Assembly (NCBI GenBank): GCA_002340255.1
Contig: DDLS01000125.1
Coordinates: 1-22,034, forward strand
DNA from: Cyanobacteria bacterium UBA2566
GTDB taxonomy: Bacteria > Cyanobacteriota > Cyanobacteriia > Cyanobacteriales > Desertifilaceae
Direction: 5' to 3'
Length of the DNA stretch: 22,034 bases
Below are positions 22,016-22,034 of the stretch, in pieces (position 1 is the first letter of the stretch; the number at the start of each line of letters is the position of its first letter). The position numbers and the translations under genes were made by a program. Below the pieces are notes generated by a model, which was given only the letters and a program-made list of their open reading frames with translations, was not told the origin of the DNA and did no database searches.

Positions 22016-22034
22016 TACAGCGCTTTGCGCTGTA
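22016..22034. repeat. Perfect hairpin TACAGCGCTTTGCGCTGTA
   Basis: Eight-base perfect arms around a TTT loop, running to the window end. A related imperfect version, TAGTGCTTCGCGCTA, lies at about 21947-21961, on the other side of the short tandem repeat. It may terminate the TonB-like transcript or be part of the dispersed element; the window ends before any T tract could be seen. Confidence 0.6.

Noticed and set aside
22016..22034. Hairpin at window end as an integration site or origin element
   Set aside because: No integrase, replication gene or iterons nearby; a dispersed repeat or terminator is the simpler reading.

Overview
The window is cyanobacterial chromosome. The evidence is the oxygen-dependent Mg-protoporphyrin IX monomethyl ester cyclase of the chlorophyll pathway (acsF), very frequent copies of the HIP1 octamer GCGATCGC, cyanobacterial short tandem repeats (AGGCAATAGGCAATAG type), and several families I know mainly from cyanobacteria (the DUF4346 protein, ECF sigma with a zinc-less anti-sigma, the SpoIIE/HAMP phosphatase, pentapeptide lumenal proteins). 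The repeat load suggests a filamentous or mat-forming lineage; I cannot name the genus. I saw no tRNA, rRNA, CRISPR array, insertion sequence or phage gene.

Layout. 1-1270: the decayed C-terminal end of a two-partner-secretion outer-membrane transporter, then a PIN toxin / ribbon-helix-helix antitoxin pair with a promoter and palindromic operator. 1421-3600 (minus): succinyl-CoA ligase sucC-sucD. 3698-5303: an extracytoplasmic stress cassette of ECF sigma factor, single-pass anti-sigma and Spy/CpxP-like periplasmic protein, behind a candidate ECF-type promoter. 5425-7347: YqiA-like esterase and hisC. 7340-7906 (minus): an unrecognised gene. 8382-10186: a phosphoglycosyl transferase (plus) facing galE (minus) across a shared terminator. 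10373-12913: DUF4346 gene, acsF with a clear terminator, and an exported probable beta-barrel. 13079-15048: a lumenal/periplasmic pentapeptide protein whose stop overlaps that of a convergent wecG-ftsE operon. 15196-17638: an Rpn-type PD-(D/E)XK nuclease and a sensor histidine kinase. 17746-20380 (minus): a SpoIIE-type PP2C phosphatase followed by a translationally coupled small Cys-containing ORF and a doubtful ORF. 20458-21939: a frameshifted, internally deleted remnant of a second histidine kinase, then a TonB-like protein with a long Pro/Ser/Glu spacer.

Functional threads. The cell envelope dominates: sugar transferase, galE and wecG for extracellular polysaccharide, the ECF/Spy module for envelope stress, and TonB, a beta-barrel and a TpsB remnant at the outer membrane. 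Central metabolism is represented by sucCD, hisC and acsF. The second half shows rearrangement: kinase fragments duplicated and decayed, a frameshifted small ORF, an Rpn nuclease, and short dispersed repeats, including a 41-bp near-identical direct repeat near both ends of the window.
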